Positions 34,672 to 38,379 of a stretch of DNA of 38,379 bases are shown here, piece by piece. Source of the stretch: Selenomonas ruminantium subsp. ruminantium ATCC 12561 (lineage in GTDB: Bacteria; Bacillota; Negativicutes; Selenomonadales; Selenomonadaceae); assembly GCF_000424065.1 (NCBI RefSeq), contig NZ_AUJE01000037.1:1-38379 (forward strand). The letters are read 5' to 3'. Position 1 is the stretch's first letter, and each line of letters begins with the position of its first letter. Below the pieces are notes generated by a model. It made no database searches. It was given only the letters and a program-made list of their open reading frames with translations, and was not told the DNA's origin. Position numbers and translations under genes: made by a program.

Positions 34672-36339
34672 TTAATGTGCCATCAACGCGAGGGCAAAAT
34701 CCAGAGCCTTTTCCGGGTCACGGGTAAGCCCTACATATTCCCGGCCGCTGGTCGTTGCACTCTTGACCCCTTTGGCTTCGCAGTCCGTCTTCAGCTCATC
34801 ATACATAGATGCCATCTGCGGTGCTAACACGACAAGGTCAAAATCCGTGATAATATCTTTATGCTGACCGTAAGCCATAGCAATGGATTCCACCGGAGCA
34901 TGACGCTCTTCCGCGCCTTTAGTGATTGCCTTGGCCAGCATGGAACTGGTTGCACCGGATGCGCAGAGTACCAGTACCCGCTTTTCTTCCTGTGGCAGCT
35001 CAGCTGCAGCTACGGCCGGAGCGCCGACATTTTCCACTGCTTCTGTAACCGTCTCCTCCTCTGTCTCAATACCGGCTTTTTCCTTCTCCACCAGCTGGGC
35101 ATCATAAACCCGGAAGAACGGATAATAAAGCACGGCATCTACCAGGAGGAGCAAGGGAGCCAGTACAAAGGCTAATTTAGCAAAGCCCGTACCGATGATG
35201 AGACCGATGGGGGCCGGAGTTGTCCAGGGCAGAATATAGGTAAAGGAGTTCATGCCCAGTGTATCAACAAAAAACTTGAAAATCCATACATTGAAAATCG
35301 GTGCCAGGATAAAGGGGAAGAACAGTACCGGATTCAAAACGATGGGCGCACCAAACAGAATCGGTTCGTTCACGGCAAAGGTAACCGGAATAATGGAAGC
35401 CCGTCCAACAGCTCTAAGCTGTTTGGATTTGGCGATAAACGCACACATCGCACAGAACATCAGCGTTGCGCCCGTGCCGCCAATGGTTGCGACAAAATAC
35501 GAGGTCGGATGCGTAAGGATATTCACTGCGTGACCGCCGTTGCTTACGATTTGCAGATTCGCTTCGATATTGGCAATATAAATTGCCGTTACTGCCGGTT
35601 CTACGATAGACGGGCCATGAATACCCATGAACCAGAACATCGCCATAGCTCCATAGATGATGGCAACACCGATATAACCATCTGCTGCCACAAAGAGCGG
35701 CTTGAACACTTCCAGTACCCAGGCACCAAACATCATGCCCGTAGTTTCCTTAAAGACGATACCAAAAATCCAGTAAACCAGTACGGCTACCGACAAGGGG
35801 ATAAGGTCAGCAAAAGTCTGTGCAATATAATGGGGAACTTCATCGGGCAGCTTGATGGTGATATTGCGCTTTACGAAGAATTTGTAAATGTTTGGCACCG
35901 TAAACGCTACCACAAAAGCGGATAAGAGCCCCTTCGTTCCCATGAACTCCGTGGAAATGCCCCCCTCCACAGGAGCTACCGCCAACAAGAGCAAGCAGAT
36001 AATGGATACGATCATGACCGAGACATCATTAATCTGCCGGAGTTTCGGCATCTTCGTATTAATGCTGTCCGTCAGGCTTTTGGCAATGGTTGCCACCATG
36101 AGAATGCCCAGCATACCCATGCTGTAGTTATAAGCCTGCCAAAGCACGCTGCTGATGGATTCCGGCCACTTGTAGTCGAAGATCTCCGGCACACAGGCCA
36201 CCAGAATGAATAAGGACGAAAACAGGATTACCGGTATGCAGCTTACAAAGCCATCCCGGATAGCCCGCAGGTAGATGTTGTTGGAAACCTTTTCAAACAT
36301 CGGTTTCAAGGTCTCTACCATCTTGATCAGTTTTTCCAT
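34672..36339 (-). CDS. lacE: PTS lactose-type EIICB
   Basis: LacE imports lactose or a related disaccharide and phosphorylates it on the way in. I choose the ATG at 36339 (MEKLIKMVETLKPMF), 6 bases after AAAGGGA, giving 555 residues. Residues 1 to about 420 are the membrane EIIC domain of the lactose/cellobiose class, with about ten hydrophobic segments and the sugar-pocket region MFWFMGIHGPSIVEP. A Glu-rich linker leads to the EIIB domain (about 454-555) with the phosphorylated C459 in VLVLCASGATSSMLAKA. It is a one-gene operon with its own motif-bearing promoter and terminator. Cellobiose is an alternative substrate. Confidence 0.94.
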   Translation of the reverse strand: MEKLIKMVETLKPMFEKVSNNIYLRAIRDGFVSCIPVILFSSLFILVACVPEIFDYKWPESISSVLWQAYNYSMGMLGILMVATIAKSLTDSINTKMPKLRQINDVSVMIVSIICLLLLAVAPVEGGISTEFMGTKGLLSAFVVAFTVPNIYKFFVKRNITIKLPDEVPHYIAQTFADLIPLSVAVLVYWIFGIVFKETTGMMFGAWVLEVFKPLFVAADGYIGVAIIYGAMAMFWFMGIHGPSIVEPAVTAIYIANIEANLQIVSNGGHAVNILTHPTSYFVATIGGTGATLMFCAMCAFIAKSKQLRAVGRASIIPVTFAVNEPILFGAPIVLNPVLFFPFILAPIFNVWIFKFFVDTLGMNSFTYILPWTTPAPIGLIIGTGFAKLAFVLAPLLLLVDAVLYYPFFRVYDAQLVEKEKAGIETEEETVTEAVENVGAPAVAAAELPQEEKRVLVLCASGATSSMLAKAITKGAEERHAPVESIAMAYGQHKDIITDFDLVVLAPQMASMYDELKTDCEAKGVKSATTSGREYVGLTRDPEKALDFALALMAH

Positions 36340-36404
36340 GATGATTCCCTTTCTTTCTTTGAACTTCGAGAGCTCATCAACCAGCTCTCCCCTGCTATGG
36401 TTAC

Positions 36405-36458
36405 AGTATAAGGCAAAATTGTTTCCGCGTGTTTTCACGTTTTGAAAATTTTTTCAAC
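36405..36458 (-). promoter_or_regulatory. lacE promoter with 29-bp motif
   Basis: TATACT lies at 36405-36410 on the minus strand, with no -35 match. The third motif copy (36430-36458) ends 19 bases upstream. A 7-bp hairpin (36368-36374 with 36383-36389) lies in the leader. Confidence 0.75.
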
Positions 36459-36536
36459 AACATAAAAAAAATGACCACACTTATTTATCTTAACAGAATA
36501 TCGCTTTAACGCAAATAGACTTTGTCCTATTCTGCC

Positions 36537-36565
36537 TTGACAAAGCCTTTTCTGCGTGCTATTAT
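36537..36565 (+). promoter_or_regulatory. trpS promoter
   Basis: A perfect TTGACA (36537-36542) and TATTAT (36560-36565) are 17 bases apart on the plus strand, just before the T-box leader. Confidence 0.85.
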
Positions 36566-36589
36566 TTTCTCGTATTTTATAGAAAACCG

Positions 36590-36850
36590 TTGAAGCGGAA
36601 AAAACAGCCGTTATGCTCTCCCAGAGAGTCCGGGATGCTGAAAACCGGATAGAACACAGACTGCTGCATGGGCCGCTGAGGGCGCACCGAACATTACCAT
36701 TAGGCATATCAGTAGGCTGCGACGTAAGACATACGTCAGTTGTCAGAGGTATGTTCGTACCTCGTTAAGGGCATGGCACAGCCATGAAACAGGGTGGCAC
36801 CGCGAGAATTTCGTCCCTGACAGAAACTATTTTCTGTCGGGGACTTTTTG
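36590..36850 (+). ncRNA. T-box leader of trpS
   Basis: The leader has the highly conserved AGGGTGGCACCGCG (36791-36804), which binds the uncharged tRNA acceptor end. It is followed by a terminator with a 14-bp stem (36813-36826 with 36831-36844) and five T's. Stem I begins near AGAGAGTCCGGGATGCTGAA. TGG at 36669-36671, within GCATGGGCC, is the likely tryptophan specifier codon. Low charging of tRNA-Trp would allow read-through into trpS. Confidence 0.93.
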
Positions 36851-36881
36851 GTTCCTGACAGGCCAAAAGGAGCAAACGCAT

Positions 36882-37883
36882 ATGGAAAACAAAAAAATCA
36901 TTCTCTCGGGCATTCAGCCCACAGGCACCTTTACCCTGGGCAACTATCTGGGCGCGGTGAAGAACTGGCAGAAAATGCAGGAGGACTACAACTGCTACTA
37001 CTTTATCGCCGACCTGCACTCCCTGACGATTCACATCGACCCGTCCCAGCGTAAAAAGCAGACCCTCGAAGCCTTTGCCCTGCTGCTGGCCTGCGGCATT
37101 GACCCGCAAAAGAGCCTGGTTTTCGTCCAGAGCCATGTCCGCAGCCATGCGGAAATGGGCTGGCTCATGAGCTGCTGCGCCCAGTTCGGTGAACTCAGCC
37201 GCATGACCCAGTTCAAGGATAAATCCAGCAAACATCCGGAAAACATCAACGCCGGTCTCTTTACCTATCCGGCACTGATGGCCGGCGACATCCTGCTGTA
37301 TCAGGCCGACTATGTCCCCGTAGGCGCTGACCAGACCCAGCATTTGGAATTCACCCGTGATATTGCCACCCGCATCAACCATAACTACGGCGAAATCTTC
37401 AAGCTGCCGGAAGGCTACTTCCCAAAAGCCGGTGCCCGCGTCATGAGCCTGCAGGACCCCACCAGCAAGATGAGCAAGTCCGACACCAATCCCAAAGCCA
37501 CGATTTCCATTCTCGATGAAGAAAATGTCATTCTCAAGAAATTCAAGAGCGCTGTCACCGACAGCGAAGCCAAGGTATGCTTCCGCGAGGACAAGCCTGG
37601 CGTCAGCAACCTCATGACCATCTATTCGGCCATCACCGGAAAAACCATGGAGGAAATCGAAGCCGAATTCGACGGCAAGGGCTATGGCGACTTCAAGACC
37701 GTTGTCGGCCAGACCGTAGCCGATGAATTAAAGCCCATCCGCGAAAAATACAAGGAACTTATGGCCGATAGAAAAGCCCTCGAAGTCCTCATGAAGGAAG
37801 GCGCCGACAAAGCCGAGTACATCGCCCGCAAGACCCTCTCCAAAACGAAGAAAAAATTAGGCCTGCTGCCGGAAATCCGCTAA
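36882..37883 (+). CDS. trpS: Tryptophanyl-tRNA synthetase
   Basis: TrpS charges tRNA-Trp. The 333-residue class I synthetase has PTGTFTLGN (13-21, the HIGH-like signature) and KMSKS (196-200), with the TrpRS-specific GDILLYQADYVPVGADQTQH (about 133-152). AAAGGAG stands 9 bases before the ATG. The T-box leader makes it responsive to tryptophan supply. It is a single-gene unit. A hairpin overlapping its stop codon (about 37863-37901) lacks a T run, so its terminator is unclear. I see nothing else I can assign in 37902-38007. Confidence 0.97.
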   Translation: MENKKIILSGIQPTGTFTLGNYLGAVKNWQKMQEDYNCYYFIADLHSLTIHIDPSQRKKQTLEAFALLLACGIDPQKSLVFVQSHVRSHAEMGWLMSCCAQFGELSRMTQFKDKSSKHPENINAGLFTYPALMAGDILLYQADYVPVGADQTQHLEFTRDIATRINHNYGEIFKLPEGYFPKAGARVMSLQDPTSKMSKSDTNPKATISILDEENVILKKFKSAVTDSEAKVCFREDKPGVSNLMTIYSAITGKTMEEIEAEFDGKGYGDFKTVVGQTVADELKPIREKYKELMADRKALEVLMKEGADKAEYIARKTLSKTKKKLGLLPEIR

Positions 37884-38007
37884 GCGATTTCCCGGCAGCA
37901 AGCCGTAAAAATAAGCACCCAGTCAACATGCGCAAAGTACATTATAACAAACCTTAAGCGTAGGAATTGTGTATAGATTTCGTAACAACTGACAATCCTG
38001 TCTAAGT

Positions 38008-38200
38008 CACGTTGAACCTCCCCCACTTATAGAAGTGGGGAATTCTTGAGAAGTTTGATACACGGACTAACGCCCGACAGACATATCCCAAAGGAGTTAG
38101 CTGTCAGGATACCCTTATTCTCAATGGGCTGTCCAAAAGCCCTCTACACAGTTCTTCGAAATCGAAGTTCTGCTTACTTTTGCGAAGTATGTTTGCCGCC
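38008..38200 (-). ncRNA. Putative omega RNA and right end of an IS605-type element
   Basis: TnpB-associated guide RNAs cover the 3' end of tnpB and the right end of the element. On the minus strand the tnpB stop is followed by an H-type pseudoknot: GACAG (38105-38101) with CTGTC (38080-38076), and CTAAC (38100-38096) with GTTAG (38071-38067). Next comes a perfect 8-bp hairpin (38033-38040 with 38021-38028) typical of IS200/IS605 right ends. The element probably ends near GGTTCAAC (about 38011). The following bases would be the guide. The 5' limit is a guess. Confidence 0.55.
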
Positions 38201-38379
38201 CCGTTGACATCGGCATTTGCAGTTCTGCCATCGGCAAACCGATACAGTCCACGCTGGACACGCTTGCCACTGAATATACCAGTATACGGATTTTCGGCAT
38301 TGTAGACAGGAATATCGTCCAGGTCAAGGCAGCTTGCCTTTGAAGTATAGGATTCTTCCTGCTCTATGTACTTAATCCC
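38104..38379 (-). CDS. tnpB: TnpB (IS200/IS605 family), C-terminal part
   Basis: The frame is open to the window edge and encodes the last 91 residues of a TnpB RNA-guided nuclease. It has EQEESYTSKASCLDLDDIP, then FSGKRVQRGLYRFADGRTAN, and NADVNGAANILRKSKQN, where the Asp of ADVNGA is the third RuvC catalytic acid. The four-Cys zinc finger of many TnpB proteins is replaced by the ESYTSKAS type. The N-terminus lies outside the window. No tnpA is visible. Confidence 0.92.
   Translation of the reverse strand, partial: GIKYIEQEESYTSKASCLDLDDIPVYNAENPYTGIFSGKRVQRGLYRFADGRTANADVNGAANILRKSKQNFDFEELCRGLLDSPLRIRVS

Overview
The window looks like a chromosomal segment of a Negativicutes bacterium close to Selenomonas. 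This is an inference from gene content and base composition, not a database match. Pointers are the yaaR-holB-ricT-trmN6-rsmI order known from Firmicutes, a T-box-controlled trpS, a DUF3793-flavodoxin pair behind a Fur box, clear AGGAGG ribosome sites, and roughly 50% GC genes with AT-rich control regions.

Layout. 1-5.6 kb: lacZ (GH2 beta-galactosidase) and galA (GH36 alpha-galactosidase), one minus-strand operon with a promoter and a LacI-type operator. 5.7-8.3 kb: a secreted protein of unknown function whose signal peptide and body lie in different frames, then a divergent secreted 5'-nucleotidase-like protein with both catalytic-dyad residues changed. 8.6-9.9 kb: a long hairpin repeat and an iron-regulated flavodoxin operon. 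10-15.5 kb: the housekeeping operon yaaR-holB-ricT-trmN6-rsmI-nagZ. 15.5-16.7 kb: a 3D-domain cell-wall protein and a four-gene tRNA operon (Gly, Met, Arg, Tyr). 16.8-21.9 kb: a 173-bp nested inverted repeat, a roughly 1,500-residue SF1 helicase with a possible Vsr-like end, and a DnaA-box cluster in front of it. 21.9-23.9 kb: a FIST-GGDEF diguanylate cyclase and a second copy of the hairpin repeat. 23.9-36.4 kb: a large galactose/lactose island. 36.5-37.9 kb: T-box and trpS. 38.0-38.4 kb: the 3' end of an IS605-type tnpB with its right end.

The sugar island holds two complete routes. In one, LacZ and GalA release free galactose for the Leloir enzymes GalK, GalT and GalE. In the other, the lactose PTS (LacE, LacF) imports lactose-6-phosphate analogues, LacG cleaves them, and LacAB, LacC and a GatY-type class II aldolase carry out the tagatose-6-phosphate pathway. 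Five LacI/CcpA-type operators mark lacZ, galK (two), galE and lacA. A separate 29-bp motif occurs exactly three times, at lacA, the aldolase gene and lacE. It sits the same 19 bases upstream of a TATAAT-like -10 each time, and none of the three promoters has a -35 box. The RpiR-family gene lies inside this set. I read this as a previously unremarked activator-type regulon for the tagatose pathway, and it is the strongest new signal in the window.

Other leads are the pair of hairpin repeats with near-identical cores and compensated stems, the nested inverted repeat after the helicase gene, the DnaA-box cluster, and an H-type pseudoknot that starts at the tnpB stop codon and marks a likely omega RNA.
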